A DNA stretch of 44,367 nucleotides from a virus, in IMG/VR virus record IMGVR_UViG_3300029267_003851, positions 1 through 44,367 of that record; one strand, written 5' to 3'. Every line of letters starts with the position of its first letter. The first letter of the stretch is position 1. Below are positions 15,014 to 22,830 of this stretch, in pieces. The notes beneath the pieces are model-generated. The model was not told the origin of the DNA. It searched no databases and saw only the letters and a list, made by a program, of their open reading frames with translations. Made by a program: the position numbers and the translations under genes.

Positions 15014-15581
15014 ACGTGATATGCTCAAAACGATGGGATTGGGTGTCGCAGGAGCCTTTGCCTTGCCGCATAGCGGCAAGGCAAAGGCCGAATCCAACTT
15101 GAAATTCCAAGAAGCTCCCAAGGATGAGTTCAAAAACAAATGGACACTTAAAATCGATGATTTTGAAGTTGTTGTCGATCCCTATTATAGTGGTCATACC
15201 TTTGATTCGATTGACAGACCGTATACCGTGACCAACATAGAAACTCTCTATGGTCTTGATGGTAGGACTTACAAAATTTCAGGCCGACCGTACTATCAAC
15301 AAGTTTGTGCTATCCGTTACAACATTCGTCTCGATGATGATCCTTTTACCAAGAAGTTCCAGGAATTGATGTACGATAGTGATTACCCGCTCTACGATAT
15401 TGTTTTTTGTCGCTATCGAAAATATCCTCATAATTGGCCCGATCTCATTAAGTGTTGGCAATTTGAGGGATTTGCGACCACACTGGAAGTAAATTATCAA
15501 GTAGAAAATTTCAGTATGAAGACCAAATACATCTTCAAGGTCAACCATTTTAGAGAGCTTTTGAAACACTTAAATCCATAA
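15006..15581 (+). CDS. Exported protein with twin-arginine-like signal
   Basis: 191 residues from the ATG at 15006. The N-terminus MNRRDMLKTMGLGVAGAFAL is a textbook-like Tat signal (RRxxLK followed by a weakly hydrophobic Gly/Ala-rich core), with probable cleavage near HSGKAKAE. The mature domain of ~160 residues is rich in Asp and aromatic residues (DDFEVVVDPYYSGHTFDSID, YYQQVCAIRYNIRLDDDPF) with no motif I can name. Tat export implies it folds in the cytoplasm before translocation. Phage genes with Tat signals are uncommon. Confidence 0.65.
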   Translation: MNRRDMLKTMGLGVAGAFALPHSGKAKAESNLKFQEAPKDEFKNKWTLKIDDFEVVVDPYYSGHTFDSIDRPYTVTNIETLYGLDGRTYKISGRPYYQQVCAIRYNIRLDDDPFTKKFQELMYDSDYPLYDIVFCRYRKYPHNWPDLIKCWQFEGFATTLEVNYQVENFSMKTKYIFKVNHFRELLKHLNP

Positions 15582-15658
15582 ACATCAAGGACTTACGCCG
15601 ATAGCAGATTTTTTCTGAGTAATATAGGTACTATATTCTAGATCCTTTCACAATGCCA

Positions 15659-15681
15659 TTGTGGAGGCTTCGTATTCACAA
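15659..15681 (+). promoter_or_regulatory. Hairpin leader motif (GGAGGCTTCGTA loop), copy 1
   Basis: TTGTGGA and TTCACAA pair (one G-U) around the loop GGCTTCGTA, 15 bases before the ClpP-like ATG. The core recurs at 34979 and 37428. About 20 bases upstream is TATATTCTAG, a possible -10 region also similar to that before copy 2. Confidence 0.6.
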
Positions 15682-15695
15682 CACCGAAGGTGCCT

Positions 15696-16394
15696 ATGAC
15701 CACTCCTAGTCAAAAGAAGAAAACCGATGAAATCTCTCAGCTAATAACCGATATTCATGACAGAAACATAAACGTAAATACGCGAGAAATCTACTTACAT
15801 AGCGTCTACGGATCAGGCGAGGAGGCCGGAATTGATTATCGAGTGGCTACGACATTCATCAAGAATCTTCACATTTTAGAGCAACTAGGTAAGACCAACA
15901 TTCTAGTTCACACCCATACGATAGGGGGTAGTTGGAACGACGGCCTGATGATTCTACAAGCGATGCGGCTATCGAAATGTGTCGTAAATACGCTAGCTTA
16001 TGGCCAAGCCTCTTCTATGAGCGGCATCATCATCCAGGGTTCCGACAAGCGAGTTCTAATGCCAGATTGTGAATTTATGATCCATCACGGTTCTATTTCG
16101 ATAGAAGATAGCAGCCGAGCGGCTAGAGAAGCGGTGGCATGGAACGAAAAGGCCTGTAAACGTATGTTGCATATTTTTGCTACACGGGCTATAATAGGTC
16201 CGTTCTTCAAGGAAAAGGAATACTCTATTAGTAGAATAAAGGACTACATCGACAAAAAACTACAAAGTAAAAGTGACTGGTATCTAACCGCAGAAGAAGC
16301 CATCTATTATGGATTTGCCGATGGAATCCTTGGTGAGAAAGGATTTGAAAAAGAAAAGCTCAGAACGGGCCGGAAGCTAAGGCGAAAATTATGA
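15696..16394 (+). CDS. ClpP-like serine protease (S14 family)
   Basis: 232 residues from the ATG at 15696, spaced well from AAGG. It has the ClpP fold signatures: IYLHSVYGSGEE, HTHTIGGSWNDGLMI, the catalytic Ser region YGQASSMSGII (Ser near 105), the catalytic His in FMIHHGSIS (near 130), and YGFADGILGE near the C-terminus, where the family has YGLID. In phages, ClpP-like proteins are either prohead maturation proteases or true Clp peptidases that pair with a host unfoldase. With so many capsid-targeted proteins here, a head-maturation role is attractive, but the position beside replication genes leaves it open. Confidence 0.85.
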   Translation: MTTPSQKKKTDEISQLITDIHDRNINVNTREIYLHSVYGSGEEAGIDYRVATTFIKNLHILEQLGKTNILVHTHTIGGSWNDGLMILQAMRLSKCVVNTLAYGQASSMSGIIIQGSDKRVLMPDCEFMIHHGSISIEDSSRAAREAVAWNEKACKRMLHIFATRAIIGPFFKEKEYSISRIKDYIDKKLQSKSDWYLTAEEAIYYGFADGILGEKGFEKEKLRTGRKLRRKL

Positions 16395-16852
16395 CATCGT
16401 TTATCAAGCGGAACCACGAAAAGTTTCTGGCGAAGTTCGGAAACATGACCTACTTAGATCGAATGAAAGAGCCAGCAAAGGTTCGGGCAATCTGGGCCGA
16501 TGATGCGGGTGGAAATTGTCTTGTATTAGAAGAAAAAGGCGAACGTCCAACCATAGCTGTTCAGCCCCTTGCCTTTACTGATTTCTTTGATGACGGCTCT
16601 TTTTGCATTCAATATCAAGTTATTCTTTGGACAAAGTTCCTAGAACAACAAAATCGGATTGTTGAGCAATGCATTCTCTTACATGACGGCGATACGACCG
16701 TCCTGCATGGTGTTGCATTTGGAGCTTCCCTGCCCATTTTCGAAGATAAAGGGGCGGGCAGAATCGAAGCAAAAATTCACAAGGCTCAAATGGTCTACAA
16801 CGTTGCAGTCGAACAAGAGCAAGAACAAGAATTGGAGGAAAGTGATGAGTAA
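16391..16852 (+). CDS. Hypothetical protein coupled to the ClpP-like gene
   Basis: 153 residues, with its ATG overlapping the ClpP stop (ATGA). It is a soluble alpha/beta protein (KVRAIWADDAGGNCLVLEEKG ... DTTVLHGVAF) with a Gln/Glu-rich tail (EQEQEQELEESDE). No family is recognised. Tight coupling suggests a partner or adaptor of the protease, or part of the downstream replisome operon. Confidence 0.55.
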   Translation: MTSFIKRNHEKFLAKFGNMTYLDRMKEPAKVRAIWADDAGGNCLVLEEKGERPTIAVQPLAFTDFFDDGSFCIQYQVILWTKFLEQQNRIVEQCILLHDGDTTVLHGVAFGASLPIFEDKGAGRIEAKIHKAQMVYNVAVEQEQEQELEESDE

Positions 16853-17087
16853 CATCGATCCTAGTATTTTACTGTCGAAAGAGTTTGAAGATGTTTCGGT
16901 AAAACTCGCTGAACTTCGCGAGAAGAAGCAGAAGAAAACCGAAGAGTTCAAAGAACTTTACGACGCCTTTACAGCCGAGGTTGCCGAGATCGACAAAGAA
17001 GCCGCCGAAGAGTGGAAGAAGTTGATGGACGGCGAAACCGAGGTTCAAACCCTTCAAGAGGAAGAAGAGGTCACCGAAGAGGAATGA
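16845..17087 (+). CDS. Small acidic coiled-coil protein
   Basis: 80 residues from the ATG at 16845, preceded by GGAGGA. It is heptad-like throughout (VSVKLAELREKKQKKTEEFKELYDAF) and ends in an acidic run (EEEEVTEEE). The start overlaps the previous stop by 8 bases, and its own stop overlaps the dnaE N-terminal gene by ATGA, so the three are translationally coupled. It could be a replisome adaptor; nothing in the sequence proves this. Confidence 0.6.
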   Translation: MSNIDPSILLSKEFEDVSVKLAELREKKQKKTEEFKELYDAFTAEVAEIDKEAAEEWKKLMDGETEVQTLQEEEEVTEEE

Positions 17088-18448
17088 TCGAGAAGATAGC
17101 CGAAATTATCGGTTTCGAACATCTCCATCTTCACACCGATTTCAGTATCCTTGACGGGTACGGTCGCGTAGAAGAATACGCTACCAGGGCTCCCAAGATC
17201 AATCAAAGGTTTCTTTGCATTTCCGATCATGGGATTATGGGGGCTGTACCTAGACAAATCCAAGCGTGTGAGGAGCATGGCATTGAGCCAATTTTTGGAA
17301 TCGAGCTTTACGTCAATCCGCATCAGCCGGAAGTAGAGCCGGGCCAAACCATGTCGGACTATACGAAAGACATGGACGAAACCACCAAGAAGAAACTCGG
17401 GCGGTCGGCTCACTTGTTGGCGATTGCTTACAACGAAATCGGCTACGTGAATCTAGTCAAGTTGTCATCGTGGGCTTGGCTCAAAGGATTTTATCGAAGG
17501 CCGCGTGTGAACCACGAACAATTGCTTAAGCATCGGGAGGGGGTGATTTTCAGCACCGCCTGCTATAACGGAGAGGTTGGGCAGGCATACGAAGCAATGG
17601 GTGAAGACGCGGCCTTCGATGTTTTGGAAAAGTATATCGAGATGTTTGGGGAAAACTTCTATCTTGAGATGATGCTCTTAGATTTCCACAAACAGAAACC
17701 CTATAACGAGTTCCTCATCAAGGCCCACGAACGATATGGGGTGCCATTGATTGTGACGAACGATGTTCACTACTGTCTGGAAACAGATAGTTATATGCAG
17801 CGATGCATGTTGATGGTTCAAACAAATAAGACGATGGCCGATATCGACCGGATTTTGGCCGAAAACCAAATGGCCGATTTGTTCGAACTTCAGGATACAA
17901 ACCTATGGATGAAGTCAGAGGAGGAACTGAATAAAAAGTGGGCTACCATGTATGCCAACTCGATTGATTATGAGATTTTTAAGCAGGCAAAACTGAATAC
18001 AGTGGCAATTGCCGAAAAAGCCAAAGGAGTGAAATTGGACCGTTCAATCAAGCTTCCCAAAATCAAAGATGACAATCAGCGGTTGAAGAATTTGATGCTG
18101 GAAGGTTTTAGGAGAAGGCAACTGCCCAAGAACAAAAAATATCTCAACAGGATTGTCGAAGAATACGAACTAATTAGAAAGAAAGGATTCTCCTCCTACT
18201 TCCTGATTCAAAAGATGATGGTAGACGAGGCCCGAAGAGTTTCCCCGGAAATTCTCGGTTACGGAGACGGTTCCCAGGCCGTTGGACCTGGACGTGGAAG
18301 CTGCGTAGGATCTTTAATCTGCTATTGTCTCGGGATCACGGACGTGAATCCGATAGAACATGACTTACTTTTTTCAAGATTTCTTAGCCCCGCTCGGGGC
18401 GGTAAACAAATGAGACTTAGATTCATCAGTGAACCAATAGCAACCTAA
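17084..18448 (+). CDS. dnaE: DNA polymerase III alpha, N-terminal piece (PHP domain to PGRGS motif)
   Basis: 454 residues from the ATG at 17084 (ATGA overlap). The PHP exonuclease domain has its metal ligands: HLHTDFSILDG, SDHGIMG, GIELYV, HLLAIA, TACYNGEV and NDVHY, so it may proofread. After a linker (VEEYELIRKKGFSSYFLI) comes the polymerase motif VGPGRGSCVGSLICYCLGI (near residue 400) and DLLFSRFLSPARG. It then ends in a short unrelated tail (KQMRLRFISEPIAT). A normal PolIII alpha continues directly into PDIDVDF, the catalytic motif, which is found 5.6 kb away at 24037-26631. The two products presumably assemble into one polymerase. Confidence 0.9.
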   Translation: MIEKIAEIIGFEHLHLHTDFSILDGYGRVEEYATRAPKINQRFLCISDHGIMGAVPRQIQACEEHGIEPIFGIELYVNPHQPEVEPGQTMSDYTKDMDETTKKKLGRSAHLLAIAYNEIGYVNLVKLSSWAWLKGFYRRPRVNHEQLLKHREGVIFSTACYNGEVGQAYEAMGEDAAFDVLEKYIEMFGENFYLEMMLLDFHKQKPYNEFLIKAHERYGVPLIVTNDVHYCLETDSYMQRCMLMVQTNKTMADIDRILAENQMADLFELQDTNLWMKSEEELNKKWATMYANSIDYEIFKQAKLNTVAIAEKAKGVKLDRSIKLPKIKDDNQRLKNLMLEGFRRRQLPKNKKYLNRIVEEYELIRKKGFSSYFLIQKMMVDEARRVSPEILGYGDGSQAVGPGRGSCVGSLICYCLGITDVNPIEHDLLFSRFLSPARGGKQMRLRFISEPIAT

Positions 18449-18457
18449 GGTGATAAA

Positions 18458-19738
18458 ATGTATCGCGATGGATGTAACGAAAAGCCGATTGAAGGTAATC
18501 CCATTTTAAACCATGGATTTAACGGAAAGCCGATTGAAGGCAATCCCATTTTAAACCTAGATGAGCAAATAAACACCCCACAGCAGTATTCATTCGGTGG
18601 TCTTACCGAACTAAGCCGAGATATTCCTCTTATTTGTGAAGCTCTTGATGTGAACTCGGAAGATCTCTGTGTGTTTCGTAGTTGGATAATCGATTCCCAG
18701 TATATGGGTATAAAATCCATTAGAGATCGAGCGATCAAAAAGTTTGGTCTTAAAGAATTGCCCTTCATTCAGATCAATGGTTTGCATAGTCCCCAAGACA
18801 ACAAACACGACTACGTGGGTGACGGGTATGTTTTGTATGAAACTCGCGGGAAAAGGAAGATTCGGTATGTGAAGGCCCATATCCCCTACGGCAGCAATTA
18901 TCAAATAGAATTGCACATCATCCCTAAGGGCCAAGTCTATTTCTTCATGCGTCATGTGCAAGCCATGAATCAGATTTGCAGCGATAAGTTGCCACCAATT
19001 CTTGAAGGAAATCTTCTTCAAGACATCATCAACAACACAGTTGGTTTTTTGCTCAAACGAAAAGAGATCGAAAAATATGGAGTCAAAGTTCGTCGTGGCA
19101 TTCTGTTGAGCGGTGATGCAGGAAATGGGAAAACCATGGCTTGCCGATGGATCAAAAAAATCTGTACCCAGAATGGTATCGAGCATGGAACAATTACCGC
19201 CGCTGAAATCGAAAGGTTTTTTAATGAGGGGAATCCTCTGGATGAACTTTTTAATCGTTATACGGTTACATTCTATGATGATATCGACATCGAATATCTC
19301 AACAGAAAACAGGGTTCGGGCAAGATAGCTTGTTCAATTCTGTCTGCGATGGACGGCTTTACTCAAACCGATCACATTATTCGCATCTTCACAACGAATG
19401 AAAAACTAAATGACTTAGATCCCGCCTTTGTCAGGCCAGGAAGAATCGACCGCTGCTTCAACATCAATACGCCGAACGCAGACCTTCGTCGGCAATTGAT
19501 TATAGAAAGGTGGCCAGAAGAGATTAAGCAATATATCGGAGAGCAAGGCTTGAAATACCTGATCTTAAAAAGTGAGGGCTTCACATTTGCCGAACTTGAA
19601 TCCATTCGTTCCATCCTCGTCACCAATAAACTTGTCGGAGGCAAGGAATGGGATCTTTACAAAGCGTTCGATGATTTCTATAATGGGAGAGAAACTTTTG
19701 AAAAGAAGGGCGGTAAGACCCTTGGTTTTGGGAAGTAA
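18458..19738 (+). CDS. AAA+ ATPase
   Basis: 426 residues. The AAA core spans about residues 205-360: Walker A SGDAGNGKTM, Walker B TFYDDID, sensor 1 FTTNEKLND, and arginine-finger region FVRPGRIDR, as in FtsH/Bcs1/proteasome-type ATPases. About 200 N-terminal residues are of unknown type and begin with a 15-residue tandem repeat (KPIEGNPILN twice). It follows the dnaE N-terminal piece by 9 bases with ribosome site AAGGTG. It may remodel the replisome or serve as an unfoldase; no protease domain is attached. Confidence 0.85.
   Translation: MYRDGCNEKPIEGNPILNHGFNGKPIEGNPILNLDEQINTPQQYSFGGLTELSRDIPLICEALDVNSEDLCVFRSWIIDSQYMGIKSIRDRAIKKFGLKELPFIQINGLHSPQDNKHDYVGDGYVLYETRGKRKIRYVKAHIPYGSNYQIELHIIPKGQVYFFMRHVQAMNQICSDKLPPILEGNLLQDIINNTVGFLLKRKEIEKYGVKVRRGILLSGDAGNGKTMACRWIKKICTQNGIEHGTITAAEIERFFNEGNPLDELFNRYTVTFYDDIDIEYLNRKQGSGKIACSILSAMDGFTQTDHIIRIFTTNEKLNDLDPAFVRPGRIDRCFNINTPNADLRRQLIIERWPEEIKQYIGEQGLKYLILKSEGFTFAELESIRSILVTNKLVGGKEWDLYKAFDDFYNGRETFEKKGGKTLGFGK
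18476..18558 (+). repeat. 45-base direct repeat at the 5' end of the AAA+ gene
   Basis: Two near-identical copies (AACGRAAAGCCGATTGAAGG ... CCCATTTTAAACC) start at 18476 and 18521, each encoding a 15-residue unit with KPIEGNPILN. They keep frame and lie in the N-terminal tail before the folded domains. Confidence 0.85.
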
Positions 19739-19740
19739 AC

Positions 19741-20223
19741 ATGGAATTTTTGGTTTTGGGACGAAGCGGAGCCCGCAATTTCACCTGGGATAAACCTTGG
19801 GCCTGTATCTCAATCTGTACCGAGAAGGGCGATTGGCCTAAAGTCAATAAGGTCCAGCAGTTCGGTCTTTTGCAACTGCATTTTGCAGACGTAGATCACC
19901 CCTCTTTTGGGGAACGAATAGAGCGAATGGGACTTCAATTTTTCAATGAAGATCACGCTAACGAAATTTTGGATTTCGTGAATATGCACTGGGATAACGT
20001 CGAATTGTTTTTTATCCACTGCGAAGCAGGACAATCCCGATCCCCCGCTGTCGCCGCCGCGATCATGAAGATCAAAGGGCTGGATGATAGCATTTGGTTC
20101 AAAACCAAGCGACCGAATGCCCATGTCTATCGAACGATCCTGAATACGGCCCATGAGCGTGGCGAGTTTGGGCCTCCGAAAGAAGAGGAAATGCCTGAGA
20201 TAGAAGGGAAGTTCAATCAATGA
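19741..20223 (+). CDS. Dual-specificity/tyrosine phosphatase-like protein
   Basis: 160 residues. The signature FIHCEAGQSRSPAVAAA contains the C-x5-R-S/T active-site loop (Cys near 100), and an upstream Asp-rich segment (FADVDHPSFGER) can supply the general acid. This places it in the cysteine phosphatase superfamily, most like small dual-specificity or RNA-phosphatase types. It starts 2 bases after the AAA+ stop, so it is in the same operon. The substrate (phosphoprotein, RNA 5' end or nucleotide) cannot be told from sequence. Confidence 0.8.
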   Translation: MEFLVLGRSGARNFTWDKPWACISICTEKGDWPKVNKVQQFGLLQLHFADVDHPSFGERIERMGLQFFNEDHANEILDFVNMHWDNVELFFIHCEAGQSRSPAVAAAIMKIKGLDDSIWFKTKRPNAHVYRTILNTAHERGEFGPPKEEEMPEIEGKFNQ

Positions 20224-20236
20224 GGGGAGGGAATAA

Positions 20237-20530
20237 ATGTTTGAAACTTATAATGATCCCGAATGGCAGGACGACATTTGCGATTTTTGTGGTCAGCGTA
20301 GGATACACGACGTTGCAGAAGAAATAGTAGAACCGGGTGTCATGGAAGACGGCAAATGGACAGGTCACAAGTGGACAAAAGAAAAAAGTGAGAAATGGAA
20401 ACTCGCCCTGAAAAAAGCCTACGAACAATTGACGAAGCCTTGTTTGGTAATAAATACAACTGAGTGGGATCAGGGAACAGTTTGCCGCGATTGTCTTGAG
20501 CGATTTTTGAAAAAATGTCCTACAGGATAA
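20237..20530 (+). CDS. Small putative zinc-binding protein
   Basis: 97 residues behind a strong GGGGAGGG site. One Cys pair (CDFCGQRR) lies near the N-terminus and another (TVCRDCLERF) near the C-terminus, with a charged helix between, so it probably binds one zinc. It is the last plus-strand gene before a terminator hairpin and a convergent gene. Family not recognised. Confidence 0.65.
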   Translation: MFETYNDPEWQDDICDFCGQRRIHDVAEEIVEPGVMEDGKWTGHKWTKEKSEKWKLALKKAYEQLTKPCLVINTTEWDQGTVCRDCLERFLKKCPTG

Positions 20531-20566
20531 AAAGAACCCACCCCGGCGAAGCCGGGGTGGGTTCTC
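20530..20566 (-). terminator. Terminator between convergent genes
   Basis: A 14-base-pair GC-rich stem (GAACCCACCCCGGC with its complement, loop GAA). The T run (CTTTTTA) follows it only on the minus strand, serving the 20590-21768 gene. On the plus strand the tail is TCATCTCAATTTTT, so it may act weakly for the upstream operon as well. Confidence 0.8.
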
Positions 20567-20589
20567 ATCTCAATTTTTCCAAAGAATAT

Positions 20590-21768
20590 TTAGGGTCGCA
20601 TTCCCCTCAAGCGTTTCTTAAACTTCTCCAGGGGACTTTCTTCTCTTTCTAAATCTTCTTCGTCTTCCAGATCTTCTTCATCTTCCAAGCCTTCTTCGTC
20701 TTCCAAGCCTTCTTCGTCTTCGATATCGACCTCGTCTTCATCTTCTAGGTCCATGAGTGGCACTTCATCGTCTTCCATGTCTTCATCGCCCATGTCTTCC
20801 ATGTCTTCATCGCCCATGTCTTCCATGTCTTCATCGCCCATGTCTTCCATGTCTTCATCGCCCATGTCTTCCATGTCCTCATCGCCCAATCCTTCAAGAT
20901 CCTCGTCGCCTAAATCTTCATCGTCTTCTTCATCGCTGAGAATTGGTTTGTCTTTCTTGAGATCTACACCAATGGGCGGGCCAACGGCTTCTTTAATGCT
21001 TCGAATGAGTTTTTTCAGATCACCATTTTCACGGACTTCGCGGACTAGATGTTCGAAAATACTTTGGTTGTGATGCCCCACCGCTGCGAGATATCTGGCG
21101 GTTTCAACAGGATGTGGATGAACTTCACCGGCCTCATAGATCATAATGCCTTTGATATCCTTAGGATCAACAATCTGACCACATGCTTTTTCTTCTAGCA
21201 TGTAGTTTGTGAACTCTTGTAAAGACATACCTTTAGTCTTTTCAAGGAATACTTCTGTTACTTGTGGTTGTTTTTTCATGCCATTCACCTTATATGGTTC
21301 TTCTTTTTTGGATTTCGGCCAGGACGGAATAACTTCTGTATCTTTTTCTACATCCGTCTTGGGTTCGTAGATTAACGGTTTTGCCCCTTCGTCGCCCAAG
21401 CCGGATTCTCTAGTCGTAGACCCGCCAGCAGCAGGAGCCCGGTAAGGAGCGGTGGATGCTTGAGGCTTTCTGCTGGCCTTGGGTCCATTCGGTTCAATGG
21501 ACAGAGGCCAATTTCCAGATTTGGGAGGAGCGGAAGGATCGGGACCGGGATAATCCTGGCTCATAGAGGGTTTCTCTACTAACTTTCCGCTTCCGTCCAA
21601 ATACTCTTTAACTTGCGGTTGCTTGTCTTTGGTTTTGTTTTTCTTATGAGGGTCTTCCTTAGCCTTCGACTTCACAATGTCAATTTGGTCACCGGTAAGG
21701 TCTACCTTGGGTTTCTCTTCTGTCTTGCCCTTGCTGTTGAGATATTCTTGGAAAGATTGATATTTCAT
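20590..21768 (-). CDS. Acidic capsid-targeted protein, scaffold/core candidate
   Basis: 392 residues. It begins [15 protein letters not shown], the shared capsid-targeting-like motif, and has a second similar stretch at about residue 180 ([13 protein letters not shown]). A Pro/Lys-rich disordered region is followed by a small folded domain ([24 protein letters not shown]). After that come about 100 very acidic residues with five GDEDMEDM-type repeats, and a basic end ([10 protein letters not shown]). Acidic, helical, capsid-targeted proteins in T4 form the prohead core, so scaffold or internal protein is the leading idea. The start overlaps the PspC gene's stop (ATGA). It lies against the direction of the surrounding replication genes. 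Confidence 0.7.
   Translation of the reverse strand: MKYQSFQEYLNSKGKTEEKPKVDLTGDQIDIVKSKAKEDPHKKNKTKDKQPQVKEYLDGSGKLVEKPSMSQDYPGPDPSAPPKSGNWPLSIEPNGPKASRKPQASTAPYRAPAAGGSTTRESGLGDEGAKPLIYEPKTDVEKDTEVIPSWPKSKKEEPYKVNGMKKQPQVTEVFLEKTKGMSLQEFTNYMLEEKACGQIVDPKDIKGIMIYEAGEVHPHPVETARYLAAVGHHNQSIFEHLVREVRENGDLKKLIRSIKEAVGPPIGVDLKKDKPILSDEEDDEDLGDEDLEGLGDEDMEDMGDEDMEDMGDEDMEDMGDEDMEDMGDEDMEDDEVPLMDLEDEDEVDIEDEEGLEDEEGLEDEEDLEDEEDLEREESPLEKFKKRLRGMRP
20773..20893 (-). repeat. 24-base tandem repeat encoding GDEDMEDM
   Basis: About five tandem copies of a 24-base unit (plus-strand CATCGCCCATGTCTTCCATG plus TCTT) with very few differences, each encoding eight acidic residues. The near-identity suggests recent expansion by slippage or recombination. 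Confidence 0.85.
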
Positions 21769-21950
21769 TGTTTTTCCTCTTTAGGCAATATTAGCCACAG
21801 GATCAGATAAATAATTGGTCCTACCCCCCAAAGGGCGAAGGCCAAAACGAATGTCAAACGGACCAGCAGCGGATCACAATCGAAATAATTGGCAAGGCCT
21901 GCACAAACACCACCGATCATTTTCTTTTCAGGGTCACGTTTTAGGGACAT
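21765..21950 (-). CDS. PspC-domain membrane protein
   Basis: 61 residues and essentially only a PspC domain: [21 protein letters not shown], then one long membrane helix ([24 protein letters not shown]) and a short basic end. In bacteria PspC takes part in the phage-shock envelope-stress response. A phage copy could mimic or titrate that response, or protect the membrane. GAGGAGG precedes the start, and the gene is coupled to the acidic capsid-targeted protein by an ATGA overlap. Confidence 0.88.
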   Translation of the reverse strand: MSLKRDPEKKMIGGVCAGLANYFDCDPLLVRLTFVLAFALWGVGPIIYLILWLILPKEEKQ

Positions 21951-21966
21951 TTTTCCTCCTCAGTGT

Positions 21967-21973
21967 TATTTAG
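21967..21973 (-). promoter_or_regulatory. CTAAATA box, candidate late promoter
   Basis: CTAAATA on the minus strand, 16 bases before the PspC ATG and ahead of GAGGAGG. It would drive the PspC and acidic capsid-targeted protein pair. Confidence 0.4.
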
Positions 21974-22035
21974 GCTTCTCATTCCAAAATTCAGCTTTAC
22001 AAATAAGAGGGAAAAGACTACCATACATATACTAC

Positions 22036-22390
22036 GGGGGTGACTTGGTTTCGATCCGTAGGCAAGCGATTGAGTTGCGTGTACTGGTTCATCGACAGGC
22101 CAGTATAAAAGTCGATGAAAACACTTTAACCGCCGAAAAGGCAACTCTTCCTCTCGCTGCGTAAGCGAGAGCAGGTTTAGGAAGCCCTCCCGAGGCGTCC
22201 GACAACCTGACACCAATTCGGGATAGCTTCAGTCCATGCGACTACTGCTGAAGCGAAATTTCGTTGTCGCTAGCCTACTTCCAGGTTTGTTTGTTGTCCT
22301 AGCTATAGGTGAAATTGAACGACAAAATACACACGTAGACGCTCATTTGTGAGACTACCGGAGACGCGGGTTCGACTCCCGCCACCTCCA
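22036..22390 (+). ncRNA. ssrA: Transfer-messenger RNA (tmRNA)
   Basis: The 5' end GGGGGTGACTTGGTTTCGAT and 3' end GGGTTCGACTCCCGCCACCTCCA form the tRNA-like domain: GGGGGTG pairs with CACCTCC, and the T-arm reads GCGGGTTCGACTCCCGC. The 3' CCA is not encoded. Inside is a reading frame ending DENTLTAEKATLPLAA and TAA, with the usual hydrophobic LAA-type degradation tail. By analogy with the E. coli AGTC-GCA context, the resume codon is probably the GAT after AAAGTC at about 22110. It rescues stalled ribosomes with host SmpB and tags their products for proteolysis. A possible promoter is TTTACA at 21996, spaced 17 bases from TACCAT. Confidence 0.93.
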
Positions 22391-22408
22391 CTGGCAAAGT
22401 ATCTGAAG

Positions 22409-22446
22409 AAAAGCCCTCCCGGCAAAGCCGGGAGGGCTTTTTATTA
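22409..22446 (+). terminator. Terminator after tmRNA
   Basis: The stem AAAGCCCTCCCGGC, loop AAA and its complement are followed by TTTTTATT. Flanking A residues make it plausible in both directions. The GCCCTCCCGGC stem with an AAA loop is repeated at 43790. Confidence 0.9.
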
Positions 22447-22509
22447 TATTGCTCTAGTTTTTTCTACTTAGAACTCTTATAATTAGATGAAGAGATTGGA
22501 AGGTCAAGC

Positions 22510-22770
22510 ATGAGTTACAGATGTCAGCTATGTAATACAGCAGTCCCGCCAAAAACCAGGGCCCTCCGAGTAATTTTGGAGACGCGGACCAAATACTATC
22601 CTTATCGTGCCAAAGCCAATCCCGGCTTTCAAACCAAAAATGGCCAAATTCTCCGACCATTGCGAAAGAGTCGCAAGAAGGGGGATAGAATAGATGATCC
22701 TGGTGGTCGCGGCAAAGAAATAGTCAAAGAAGTCCTTGTCTGCAAGTCGTGTCTAGAGTCTGCGACTTAG
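22510..22770 (+). CDS. Small two-Cys-pair zinc-binding protein
   Basis: 86 residues with CQLC near the N-terminus and CKSC near the C-terminus, flanking a basic middle (YPYRAKANPGFQTKNGQ, RPLRKSRKKGDR) and the motif DDPGGRGKEIVKEVLVC. The arrangement implies a zinc knuckle closing a basic nucleic-acid-binding loop. Similar small proteins exist in bacteria without assigned function. GGAAGG is upstream, and TATAAT at about 22480 may be part of its promoter. Confidence 0.7.
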   Translation: MSYRCQLCNTAVPPKTRALRVILETRTKYYPYRAKANPGFQTKNGQILRPLRKSRKKGDRIDDPGGRGKEIVKEVLVCKSCLESAT

Positions 22771-22830
22771 AAGCAGCATTGCACTATTTCCTTCTGGCGG
22801 GTATATTGACTCTAGTTCTATGAGGCTCCA

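Noticed and set aside
20773-20893. CRISPR-like array
   Set aside because: The repeats are directly adjacent 24-base coding units (GDEDMEDM) with no spacers.
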